A DNA stretch of 25,368 nucleotides from an uncultured Polaromonas sp. (GTDB taxonomy: Bacteria > Pseudomonadota > Gammaproteobacteria > Burkholderiales > Burkholderiaceae). The position numbers and the translations under genes are program-made. The first letter of the stretch is position 1. The number at the start of each line of letters is the position of its first letter. Shown piece by piece: positions 1-7,071 of this stretch. The notes under the pieces were generated by a model that ran no database searches, was not told where the DNA came from, and saw only the letters and a list, made by a program, of their open reading frames with translations. The DNA is taken from the NCBI GenBank assembly GCA_946479075.1, contig CAMLDT010000023.1, positions 1-25,368 on the forward strand, read 5' to 3'.

Positions 1-1
1 C

Positions 2-958
2 TCTCCCGGAACGCGGGACTTTTCTTTCGGCCACCTCAAGCTCAGGCACCTGCACCTGCTGAGGCTGCTGGATCAGGAGCGCTCCATCACGCGGGCCGCC
101 GAGTTGCTGCACCTGTCGCAGCCGGCCGTCAGTTCCATGCTCAAGGAGCTGGAAGCCATCTTCGGCCTGCGCATGGTCGAGCGCAGCCCGCGCGGCGTGT
201 CGCTGACGCGCGGCGCCGAGGCCGCGCTGCGGCGTTTTTCAATCGCACTGGCCGAACTCGGCTCGGTGCGTGAAGAAGCCGCACTGGCAGAGCAACATGA
301 ACGCCAGCGCCTGCGCGTTGGCGCCCTGACCGTGGCCATGATGGAGCTGGTGCCAGCGGCCATGCGCAGCTTTCTGGCGACGGCAGGGCCGGTGCAGGTC
401 CAGTTCGTCGAAGGCACGGTGGACGGCCTGACGGCGCAGCTCATGAGCGGCGAACTCGACTGCGTGGTTGGCCGCGTCGGCCCGGCCTGGGCGAAGTCGG
501 CCGAGGGGGTGCAGCTGCAGCAGGTGCGGCTGTTCGACGAGCCACGCTGCATGGTCTGCCGCGCCGGCCATCCGCTGGCAACCAGCACTCGGCTCAGCCT
601 GGCAGCGCTGGCGCAGCAGGACTGGATCCTGGCGCCCCTGCCCTCTTCCTCCAGGTTGCTGTTCGACAACCTTTTCCTGGAGCGCGGCTTGAGCCCGCCG
701 GTGCCGGTGATGGAGTCGGCCTCGGTGCATTCCAACCTCGAAATGGTGGCGGTGTCGGACCTGCTGGCGGTGGCGCCGATGTCGGTCGCGCGCCGCATGA
801 TCTCGCAGGGGGCGCTGCGCAAGCTGCAGGTCAGCGCCGACCTCACTGGCATGTCGATTTCGGTGATCTGGCGCCGCACCGGCGAGACCGACACCCTGGT
901 CAGCCGCTTTCGCGATGCGCTGGTGGTGGCCAGCGTGGGACGTGTGCGCAAGAAATGA
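2..958 (+). CDS. LysR-type transcriptional regulator (5' end cut by window edge)
   Basis: The reading frame is open from base 2, so the true start lies before the window. The N-terminal winged helix-turn-helix is visible from about base 35 to 230: a LysR-type stretch containing ITRAAELLHLSQPAVSSMLK, then the wing ending in RGVSLT. A periplasmic-binding-protein-like effector domain follows, with the usual 'CVVGRVGP' and 'MVCRAGHPLA' segments. An internal TTG at 104 would remove half of the DNA-binding domain and is not the start. The gene ends with TGA at 956-958 and converges on the nickel locus. The fold resembles aromatic- or sugar-acid LysR regulators, but target and ligand cannot be told because the divergent or upstream partner is outside the window. 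About 318 residues are visible, close to the normal family length, so little is missing. Confidence 0.93.
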   Translation, partial: SPGTRDFSFGHLKLRHLHLLRLLDQERSITRAAELLHLSQPAVSSMLKELEAIFGLRMVERSPRGVSLTRGAEAALRRFSIALAELGSVREEAALAEQHERQRLRVGALTVAMMELVPAAMRSFLATAGPVQVQFVEGTVDGLTAQLMSGELDCVVGRVGPAWAKSAEGVQLQQVRLFDEPRCMVCRAGHPLATSTRLSLAALAQQDWILAPLPSSSRLLFDNLFLERGLSPPVPVMESASVHSNLEMVAVSDLLAVAPMSVARRMISQGALRKLQVSADLTGMSISVIWRRTGETDTLVSRFRDALVVASVGRVRKK

Positions 959-975
959 ATGGCCGGTGGCCATTC
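957..975 (+). terminator. Hairpin at the end of the LysR gene, no T tract
   Basis: GAATGGCC (957-964), a 3-nt loop, and GGCCATTC (968-975) form a perfect 8-bp stem that overlaps the stop codon. It is placed like a terminator between two convergent genes, but no run of T follows on either strand, so intrinsic termination is doubtful. It may instead protect mRNA 3' ends. Confidence 0.35.
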
Positions 976-1005
976 GCCACTTGCCCATGAATTTACAAGC
1001 ATTTT

Positions 1006-1048
1006 AAGCCTCCAGCCCACGGCTGTCGGGCGCAGGCAGCTATTAAAT
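1006..1048 (+). repeat. Dispersed repeat copy 1 (GCCTCCAGCCC...GCAGCTAT)
   Basis: First of five copies in this window. It starts with AGCCTCCAGCCC and ends with GCAGCTATTAAAT, with a variable middle that here contains CAGCC-CAC-GGCTG, a small hairpin. It lies between two convergent genes, so it sits in the 3' region of both. Copies at 4601, 7002, 12704 and 15910 share both conserved ends and the same orientation. I recall such elements as widespread in Comamonadaceae genomes; that recollection is not tested here. Confidence 0.75.
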
Positions 1049-1088
1049 CAGTAGCATCCGAACAGTGCGTCAGGGATTGCGTGCGGCG

Positions 1089-1793
1089 TCAATGGGCGGG
1101 AAAGGCCAGCAGGAACTCATAACTCCGGCTGGTGATCCGGGCATCGCCCGTCACAGGCAAACGCCGGATCGCCAGCAATTGATTCATGCCGGCCACGGGG
1201 GTGACGCTCGCAGAACCATCCGCGGCGCTCATCACCGGCGCGCCTTTTTCACCGAGCGAGAGGCGAACCCCTTCGACCGGTTGGCCGCCGAACAGCACGC
1301 GCACCCGCATCGGCTGGCCAGCGTGGGGCGTGCCCGCATCCAGCGCGACGATTTCCAGTGGCTGGCCCAGCTCCTTTTTCGCGATCACGCCCCACTGGAT
1401 GATGGTCTTGTGAAACTTCATGGCGTGCACGCCGCTGGTGGCGCCAGGGTGTTCGTTCATGGGCTTGTTGACCATGGGCCCGCCATCGGTCTTGCTGAAA
1501 AACCCGTTGTCAAAGCTTGCCGCCAGCATCGCGACCTGGCGCTCGGGTTTGACCCGCACGCCGTCCGACCTGGGCTCGATGGCCACGTCGATCTTGCGGC
1601 CGCGCCGGTCAAAGGCCTGCACGCTTTTGAGTTTGTCGGCCGGATAGGTCTCGAGTTTTCCCTCGTGTCCCCCGAACTGCACCAGATAGCCGCCGCCGGC
1701 ATCGGGCTCCAGCCAGACGTTGTGCGCCAGCGCCGTGCCCAGCTGCAGCGCCAGCATGGCCGGCAACAAGGCGCGAAGTGTTGAGTTTTTCAT
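1089..1793 (-). CDS. DUF4198 periplasmic protein, probable nickel/cobalt uptake accessory
   Basis: A 234-residue exported protein. The ATG at 1791-1793 is chosen over an upstream in-frame ATG because GGAG lies 8-10 nt before it and a typical signal peptide starts there: a short charged N-terminus, a hydrophobic run LLPAMLALQLGTALA, and a predicted cut after Ala23. The mature protein would begin with HNVWLEP, the characteristic start of DUF4198 proteins, a family linked with nickel and cobalt uptake (NikK/CbiK-like). An N-terminal histidine at the cut would suit metal binding, which is inference. The gene starts 22 nt after the TonB-dependent receptor stop and is surely co-transcribed with it. 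With nikR upstream, it most likely captures or relays Ni(II) in the periplasm. No membrane permease is encoded beside it. Confidence 0.85.
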   Translation of the reverse strand: MKNSTLRALLPAMLALQLGTALAHNVWLEPDAGGGYLVQFGGHEGKLETYPADKLKSVQAFDRRGRKIDVAIEPRSDGVRVKPERQVAMLAASFDNGFFSKTDGGPMVNKPMNEHPGATSGVHAMKFHKTIIQWGVIAKKELGQPLEIVALDAGTPHAGQPMRVRVLFGGQPVEGVRLSLGEKGAPVMSAADGSASVTPVAGMNQLLAIRRLPVTGDARITSRSYEFLLAFPAH

Positions 1794-1815
1794 GACCAGT
1801 GTCTCCGTCAAAAAA

Positions 1816-3936
1816 TCAGAACTGCAATTGCGCGCCGACCTTGAGCGAACGCGGCGCGCCCGGCGCAAACAAGGTCGTGCCGCTGATCACCGACACCGAG
1901 GTGGCGTAGGCCTTGTCGGCCAGGTTGGCGACCACGGCATAGAGCTTGTAGCGGCTGGCGCCTGGCGCGCTGTAGGCCAGCCCCAGATCCACGGTGCTGT
2001 AGCCGCCATACGCCACGCTGTTGTCGGTGTTCACCGCGTAAGCACCCACGCGACGCCAGGTCAGGGTGCCGGTCCAGGCAGCAACCGGCGTCCAGGCGGC
2101 AGTCACCGTCGCGGTGTAACGCGGCACGCCCGCGACTTGCTTGCCGAGCAGCGCCGCATTGGCGTTTTCGGTGACGCGCGAATGCGCACTGCCCCAGACC
2201 ACGGACAGATCGAGGTCGCTGCGCACCGTCCACGAGGCGCTGGCTTCGACGCCGGTGCGCTCGGTAGCCCCGTAGTTTTCATAAACCCCTGGCGCAACCG
2301 TGCGGATTTCGCCGGTCGAGGTGAGGCGGTAGGCGGCCACGTCCAGCAGCATCCCCGGCACCGGTTTCAGTCGCGCGCCGACCTCGCTCTGCTGGAACAC
2401 ATTCGGCGACAGTTGCGCTGCGCCGAGCGCGTACTTGGCAAAAGTGCCGGGCAGTGCAAAACCTTCGGCCCAGCTGGCCCGAAGCTGCACGCCGGGCGTG
2501 ATGTCCGAACGCACGCCAAGCTTGGGGCTGGTGTGCGCCACGCGGGCCATGGCGCCGCAGGGGTCGGCCGCGGTCTCGGGGCCGTCGCGGCGGCAGTCGC
2601 CGGTGAAGCTGTCCCAGCGAAGGCCGAGCGAGGGTTTGAACAGGCGGTGCAGCGGCGCCTCGGCTTCGGCAAAAGCCGACAGGCTGTTGAGTGTGGAGGT
2701 GCGGTCGTTGACCGCAGGGCCGGTGCGACTGCGCTGGCTGGTGCCGTCGTAGAACTGGTACTGGGTCGATTCACGGAAGGTCTCGATGCCCGCCACCCAG
2801 TTCAGCGGCGACCAGGCCGTGCCGATGCGGCCGTTCAGGCTGCTGCCTGCGCCGGACACCTGGCGGTCATAGGTCTCCTCGCGCTGGCGCCAGCTGGCCG
2901 GCGCGACCGGCCGGGTGAACCAGCGTGAGAAATCCTGCTGTGTGGCGTAGACAAAACTCAGCAGTTTGAGGTTCGGGGACATCGCGTAGTTGACGTCGGC
3001 CCGCAAGGTGGCGAAGTTTTTGCTGGCACCGTCGTTGATCACGCGCGCATCCTTGCCATAGGGGTCGGTGGCAAACTGCGCCGCCGTCAGGTAGGCCGGT
3101 GACTCGCCGTCGCCCTGATGCAGCCGTGCAGAAAGCGCCACCTCCAGATCGCGCGTGACGGTCCGGGTCCAGCGGCCGGACAGCGTGCTGCGCTCGAAGC
3201 CGGAGTTTGCGCGGAACCCCTCGGTCCGGTAGTGCTGCGCCGCCAGATTCAGGTGGTCACCCTCGCCCAGCCGCAGGCCAACAGCGGCTTGCGCGTCGAC
3301 CGTGCCGTGAGAGCCCAGGCTGATGTCCAGGTCCCTGTACTCGCCGCGTTTGCGCGTCTCCACGGCAATCAGGCCGGCGCGGTTGAAGTTGCCGTACAGG
3401 GCCGAGACCGGCCCCTTGTAGACGGTGAGCCGCTCGATCTCCAGCGGCACGATGACGTTGAAGTCCACATAACCATCGGCATGCGACATGGCTTCATTGA
3501 GCGGAATCCCGTCAATCACCACGCCCAGGTCACCCCCATGTCCCCCACCGCCGAAGCCGCGCAGGACGAGGGTGTCGGCCACGCCCGAGAGCTGGTAGTT
3601 CTGCACATTCATGCCGGGCACATCACGAAAAAATTCCTGTGGCTGACTGACATGGCGTTGCTGGACGTCGTCATTGTCAAAGCTGCTGCTGGAGTAGGCT
3701 GCAGCTGCATCCCGTGTGGTCTGCCCCTTGACCTCGATGGCCTTGAGTTGGGGGGCGGCAATCGCTGCCGCGCCGGAAGCTTGCTGCGCATGGGCGTCAG
3801 AAGCGCCCGGCCCGAACGCAAGACAGATCACCAGCCAGACAGCACTCCGCGCACACCCGCCAGCGCATTCGACACGAAGCGCCGCCGCATGTATTGCACG
3901 TGTCGCATGGTTTTGTCGGTCAACAGAAGCAGGCAT
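1816..3936 (-). CDS. TonB-dependent outer-membrane receptor, probable nickel uptake
   Basis: An outer-membrane 22-strand barrel with an N-terminal plug. A hydrophobic signal segment (AVWLVICLAFG) ends in AHA-QQ, followed by a TonB-box-like stretch (LKAIEVKGQ), the plug (FRDVPGMNVQNY, LRGFGGGG, VVIDGIPLNEA, VYKGPVSALYG), barrel strands, and a terminal Phe typical of such proteins. It has 706 residues from the ATG at 3934-3936. Another in-frame ATG at 3973-3975 would add 13 residues, but that codon lies inside the palindromic operator, so I prefer the downstream start. Neither has a good ribosome binding site. Its place between nikR and a DUF4198 gene, with a NikR-type site in front, argues for nickel (or a nickel chelate) as cargo. 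Iron or cobalt chelates cannot be excluded from sequence. Confidence 0.9.
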   Translation of the reverse strand: MPASVDRQNHATRAIHAAALRVECAGGCARSAVWLVICLAFGPGASDAHAQQASGAAAIAAPQLKAIEVKGQTTRDAAAAYSSSSFDNDDVQQRHVSQPQEFFRDVPGMNVQNYQLSGVADTLVLRGFGGGGHGGDLGVVIDGIPLNEAMSHADGYVDFNVIVPLEIERLTVYKGPVSALYGNFNRAGLIAVETRKRGEYRDLDISLGSHGTVDAQAAVGLRLGEGDHLNLAAQHYRTEGFRANSGFERSTLSGRWTRTVTRDLEVALSARLHQGDGESPAYLTAAQFATDPYGKDARVINDGASKNFATLRADVNYAMSPNLKLLSFVYATQQDFSRWFTRPVAPASWRQREETYDRQVSGAGSSLNGRIGTAWSPLNWVAGIETFRESTQYQFYDGTSQRSRTGPAVNDRTSTLNSLSAFAEAEAPLHRLFKPSLGLRWDSFTGDCRRDGPETAADPCGAMARVAHTSPKLGVRSDITPGVQLRASWAEGFALPGTFAKYALGAAQLSPNVFQQSEVGARLKPVPGMLLDVAAYRLTSTGEIRTVAPGVYENYGATERTGVEASASWTVRSDLDLSVVWGSAHSRVTENANAALLGKQVAGVPRYTATVTAAWTPVAAWTGTLTWRRVGAYAVNTDNSVAYGGYSTVDLGLAYSAPGASRYKLYAVVANLADKAYATSVSVISGTTLFAPGAPRSLKVGAQLQF

Positions 3937-3947
3937 CGGGAGTTTCT

Positions 3948-3980
3948 GGTGTATGAAGAACTTGATAATTCTCATACACC
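3948..3980 (-). promoter_or_regulatory. NikR-type operator in front of the TonB-dependent receptor
   Basis: A perfect 9-bp inverted repeat: GGTGTATGA (3948-3956) and TCATACACC (3972-3980), separated by 15 bp. It contains the NikR half-sites GTATGA and TCATAC described for the E. coli nik operator, where the spacer is 16 bp. It lies between nikR and the receptor gene, where a nickel-dependent repressor would act. No convincing -35/-10 pair could be fixed around it. Confidence 0.8.
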
Positions 3981-4018
3981 GAAGTGCACTACGCCATACG
4001 CCATTGGACGCAAGCCGC

Positions 4019-4489
4019 CTAACTCAGGGGTTTGAGGTGTTTGTGGCCGGCACCCGGCGCATGGGCATGCCGGTGCCCCGCTTCTTCCTGCGCAAGCGGA
4101 ACCAGATGAATCTGCCCATGCCGGACGCCGCGCAGCGCGATCAATTGCTGGGCGCAAGCCTGCACCGCCGTGGCCGGTCCGCGCAACACCACGCTTTCCA
4201 GGCAATGGTCGTGGTCCAGGTGGGTGTGCAGGCTGCTGATCACCAGGTCGTGATGCTCGTGCTGCAGGGCCATGATGCGTGCGGTGACGTGGTGTTCGTG
4301 GTGGTCGTAAACGTAGCTCACATTGGCCACGCAGTATTTGGCGTGGGCGCCATTCAGCGTGGCGCTACCCAGCCGCGCCCGGATCAGGTCGCGCACGGCC
4401 TCAGAGCGGTTGACATACCCGCGCTCGGCAATCAGGCCGTCGAACTGCGTGGCGAGATCGTCATCAAGCGAAATGGTGAAGCGCTGCAT
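4019..4489 (-). CDS. nikR: Nickel-responsive regulator NikR
   Basis: A ribbon-helix-helix repressor that binds DNA when Ni(II) occupies its C-terminal ACT-like domain. The N-terminus MQRFTISLDDDL is nearly the E. coli NikR DNA-binding strand, with Arg3 and Thr5 kept. The high-affinity nickel ligands align one residue later than in E. coli: His77, His88, His90 and Cys96. The family length is about 133-140 residues and this one has 156. The extra tail (HRHAHAPGAGHKH) is histidine-rich and may bind more metal. The start has a strong GGAGG 6-10 nt upstream. The next gene downstream is the TonB receptor, so nikR is the local regulator of that uptake system. A direct repeat AACTGTGCG occurs at 4521 and 4534 in its own upstream region. 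Confidence 0.95.
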   Translation of the reverse strand: MQRFTISLDDDLATQFDGLIAERGYVNRSEAVRDLIRARLGSATLNGAHAKYCVANVSYVYDHHEHHVTARIMALQHEHHDLVISSLHTHLDHDHCLESVVLRGPATAVQACAQQLIALRGVRHGQIHLVPLAQEEAGHRHAHAPGAGHKHLKPLS

Positions 4490-4600
4490 GCGGCCTCCGT
4501 CTGATCAAAGTGCTTATGCTAACTGTGCGCGCCAACTGTGCGACGCACGGGCGTCAGCGAAAACGATGACCGGGACGCCGGTGCAATTTTGCATGTTTCA

Positions 4601-4642
4601 GGCCTCCAGCCCACGGCTGGCGGGCGTGCGCAGCTATCAAAT
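4601..4642 (+). repeat. Dispersed repeat copy 2
   Basis: GGCCTCCAGCCC at the left and GCAGCTATCAAAT at the right, with a centre containing CCAGCC-CAC-GGCTGG, a 6-bp stem. It is intergenic, 27 nt after the eutC stop codon in the direction of eut transcription and upstream of nikR. It could therefore act as a 3' hairpin for the eut message. Confidence 0.8.
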
Positions 4643-4668
4643 GTGCAGCAAATCCTGATCGGCATCCC

Positions 4669-5457
4669 TCATCCCTCTGCCAGGCGCTGCCCCGTCAGAT
4701 CCTTGAGCGCGACGCCCGAGCGCTTCTGCAATCGCATCTGGTTCAGCAGCCAGGCGATTTTCGTAGCGGCGGCTTCAGGTACCAGGCCCTCGGGCCGGAT
4801 GTTGGACACGCAATTGCGGTCGGCATCGCTGGTGCCCGATGTGGGCGCCCAGGTCAGGTAGGCGCCCAGGCTGTCGGGCGAGGACAGGCCCGGCCGTTCA
4901 CCAAGCAGCACCAGCACCGCCTCGGCCTGCAGGGCGCGGGCCACTGCGTCACCGGCGGCGACGCGGCCGTTGTGCAGCACGACGACCGGCGCCAGCGGCC
5001 AGCGCTGCGCCTGCAGCAGCGGCAGCAGGGCTTGCAGCACCGGCGCAGCGTGGCGTTGTGTGGCCTGTGCCGACAGGCCGTCGGCCAGCACCACGGCCAG
5101 GCTCCCCGGCAAAGCGCGCGCTTGCAGCAGCGCCAGCGTCGCCTCATCCAGCCGGCGGCCCAGGTCCGGCCGCATCAGGTAGCTGCGCCTGTCGGTGGCG
5201 GCGCTGTGGCCCACCAGCACCGGCTGCCCGAGCCCGGCCAGCGCCGACTGCAAGGCCTCTGCGTCGAGCGCCGCCCCGACCGCATCACGCGCCCGCGCGT
5301 GCGCCAGCCGAAAATCCAGCAGCGCCGGTGTGGCGAGCGAGGCGCCGCTGCGCGGCAGGCCGATGCGCGCCGCGGTCAATGGGCGCAGTGCGGCCCACAT
5401 CGCGCCAACCTCGGCGGGCGCCTGCAGCGCCTTGTCGGAAAGAGCGCGGTCGCTCAT
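4669..5457 (-). CDS. eutC: Ethanolamine ammonia-lyase small subunit
   Basis: The small subunit of the adenosylcobalamin-dependent enzyme that splits ethanolamine into acetaldehyde and ammonia. It helps hold the cobalamin at the interface with EutB. It is 262 residues, shorter than the roughly 295 of E. coli mainly at the N-terminus, as in other non-enteric forms. Family segments are visible: 'RIGLPRSGASLATPALLDFRLAHARARDAV', 'VGHSAATDRRSYLMRPDLGR', 'VVLADGLSA', and near the end 'TSGTSDADRNCVSNIRPEGL'. Its ATG overlaps the eutB stop by 4 nt (ATGA, 5454-5457), so translation is coupled. There are no microcompartment shell genes, so this is the simple cytosolic version used for nitrogen and carbon scavenging. 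Confidence 0.96.
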   Translation of the reverse strand: MSDRALSDKALQAPAEVGAMWAALRPLTAARIGLPRSGASLATPALLDFRLAHARARDAVGAALDAEALQSALAGLGQPVLVGHSAATDRRSYLMRPDLGRRLDEATLALLQARALPGSLAVVLADGLSAQATQRHAAPVLQALLPLLQAQRWPLAPVVVLHNGRVAAGDAVARALQAEAVLVLLGERPGLSSPDSLGAYLTWAPTSGTSDADRNCVSNIRPEGLVPEAAATKIAWLLNQMRLQKRSGVALKDLTGQRLAEG

Positions 5458-6836
5458 GACGGCCGGCCCAGCAGTTGCAGCAGGGGCCCGGGCACGCCGC
5501 CGGGCCGCACCCGTCCCTGCGCGTCCGTCAGCCCCTGCGCCGCCAGCCAGGCCTCGAACTCGGGCGCGCAGCGTTTGCCCAGCAGGTCGCGCATGGCCAG
5601 CGCATCGTGAAAAGAGGTGCTCTGGTAGCCCAGCATGATGTCGTCGGCGCCGGGCACGCCCATGACGAAGTTGATACCCGACGCAACCAGCAGCGCCAGC
5701 AGCGCGTCCATGTCATCCTGGTCGGCTTCGGCGTGGTTGGTGTAACAAACGTCGCAGCCCATGGGCAGGCCCAGCAGCTTGCCGCAGAACTGGTCTTCCA
5801 GCGCCGCCCGCGTGATCTGCTTGCCGTCGTACAGGTATTCGGGGCCGATGAAACCGACCACCGTGTTGACGAGAAAGGGATTGAAATGGCGCGCCACCGC
5901 ATAGGCGCGCGCCTCGATGGTTTGCTGGTCCACGCCATGATGCTGGCCGGCCGACAGCGCACTGCCCTGCCCGGTCTCGAAATACATCACGTTGTTGCCG
6001 ACCGTGCCGCGCGCCAGCGACTGCGCGGCGTCGTGCGCCTCTTTGAGCAGCGACAGGCTGATGCCAAAGCTGCGGTTGGCGCCCTCAGTGCCGGCAATCG
6101 ACTGGAACACCAGGTCCACCGGGGTGCCGCGCGCGATCAGGTCCAGGGTGGTGGTCACATGGGCCAGCACACAGCTTTGTGTCGGGATCGCCAGCTTGTC
6201 GCGCACTTCGTCGAGCAGGCACAACAAGGCGTGCGCGCTGTCCGGGCTGTCGGTGGCCGGGTTGATGCCGATCATCGCGTCGCCAGCGCCCAGCAACAGG
6301 CCGTCGAGGATGCTGGCCGCGATGCCGCGCAGGTCGTCGGTCGGATGGTTGGGCTGCAGGCGCACGGAAAAACGCCCGGGCAGCCCCACCGTGTTGCGAA
6401 ACCGCGTGACCACGCTGCATTTCGCGGCGACGAGCATCAGATCCTGCAGCCGCATGATCTTGCTCACCGCCGCGGCCATCTCGGGTGTGAGCCCGCGCGC
6501 GACGCCGCTCAGCGTGTGGGTGTCCGTGCTGTCCGCCAGCAGCCAGTCGCGCAGGCCGCCAACCGTGAGGTGGGACACCGGCGCAAACGCCGCCGCATCG
6601 TGCGTGTCGATGATCAGCCGGGTGACTTCATCGGCCTCGTAAGGCACGACGGCGTGATTGAGAAAATCCTTCAGCGGCACATCGGCCAGCGCGAACTGCG
6701 CGGCGACCCGTTGCTCGGCCGACGCGGCCGCCAGCCCGGCCAGCACATCGCCACTGCGCAGCGGCGAGGCGCAGGCCATTAGCGTGGCCAGATCATCGAA
6801 GACATGGTTTTCCTGGCCGACCGGCATTCGGTACAT
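5454..6836 (-). CDS. eutB: Ethanolamine ammonia-lyase large (catalytic) subunit
   Basis: The catalytic TIM-barrel subunit, 460 residues against about 453 in E. coli. Active-site residues known from the E. coli structure are present: Arg159 and Gln161 in RLQPNHPTDDL, Asn192 in GINPATDS, Glu287 in VMYFETGQGS, and Asp362 in GCDVCYTNHAEADQDD. It forms one operon with eutC. The ATG at 6834-6836 has a weak GGGG 9-12 nt upstream; an ATG three codons later is an alternative start. A sigma-54-type promoter sits about 75 nt upstream. The enzyme needs adenosylcobalamin, which the nearby nickel system does not supply. No ethanolamine permease, acetaldehyde dehydrogenase or reactivating factor gene is in view. 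Confidence 0.97.
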   Translation of the reverse strand: MYRMPVGQENHVFDDLATLMACASPLRSGDVLAGLAAASAEQRVAAQFALADVPLKDFLNHAVVPYEADEVTRLIIDTHDAAAFAPVSHLTVGGLRDWLLADSTDTHTLSGVARGLTPEMAAAVSKIMRLQDLMLVAAKCSVVTRFRNTVGLPGRFSVRLQPNHPTDDLRGIAASILDGLLLGAGDAMIGINPATDSPDSAHALLCLLDEVRDKLAIPTQSCVLAHVTTTLDLIARGTPVDLVFQSIAGTEGANRSFGISLSLLKEAHDAAQSLARGTVGNNVMYFETGQGSALSAGQHHGVDQQTIEARAYAVARHFNPFLVNTVVGFIGPEYLYDGKQITRAALEDQFCGKLLGLPMGCDVCYTNHAEADQDDMDALLALLVASGINFVMGVPGADDIMLGYQSTSFHDALAMRDLLGKRCAPEFEAWLAAQGLTDAQGRVRPGGVPGPLLQLLGRPS

Positions 6837-6911
6837 CGCTGGGTCCCCGGATCAAGGCGCAAACACATCCGGCAAACAATGCAGGCTTGCGCGCCAAGGC
6901 TTCATCCTAGA

Positions 6912-6927
6912 TGCAAGAGATGCGCCA
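6912..6927 (-). promoter_or_regulatory. Predicted sigma-54 (RpoN) promoter of eutBC
   Basis: On the minus strand the sequence reads TGGCGCATCTCTTGCA. It has the invariant GG and GC separated by exactly 10 nt and matches the -24/-12 consensus TGGCACG-N4-TTGCA at all but two positions. Transcription would start near 6900, giving a leader of about 65 nt before eutB. In Pseudomonas aeruginosa the eat-eutBC genes are known to depend on RpoN and the enhancer-binding protein EatR, which supports the call. No enhancer-binding protein gene is in this window. Confidence 0.6.
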
Positions 6928-7001
6928 GGGCTGTAGGACGCGGGCGGGTTGCGCCAAACACCAAGCGATTGACATCCACCACCGCCGTTTGAAGCCTTTT
7001 C

Positions 7002-7043
7002 GGCCTCCAGCCCCCGCCAGGCTTGCCTGAGCAGCTATGAAAT
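7002..7043 (+). repeat. Dispersed repeat copy 3
   Basis: GGCCTCCAGCCCC at the left and GCAGCTATGAAAT at the right. The centre forms CAGGC-TT-GCCTG. It lies 28 nt after the histidine kinase stop in the direction of its transcription, between that gene and the eutB promoter. Confidence 0.78.
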
Positions 7044-7071
7044 GATGAGCAACTGAAGACTGGAGAAGCGC

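Noticed and set aside
3937..3975. Upstream ATG for the TonB-dependent receptor
   Set aside because: The codon lies within the NikR-type palindrome, which ought to be promoter DNA. No ribosome binding site precedes it. It remains possible.
5475..6782. Long open frame antisense to eutB
   Set aside because: Same GC effect; the protein is basic and low in complexity, and eutB carries all catalytic residues.
4019..6836. Functional link between nickel uptake and ethanolamine ammonia-lyase
   Set aside because: The enzyme needs cobalt as adenosylcobalamin, not nickel. The two units have separate promoters, and a repeat lies between them; adjacency looks accidental.
6837..7071. Cobalamin riboswitch before eutBC
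   Set aside because: I looked for the B12 box and supporting stems in the leader because the enzyme uses adenosylcobalamin, and found none. A sigma-54 promoter explains the region better.
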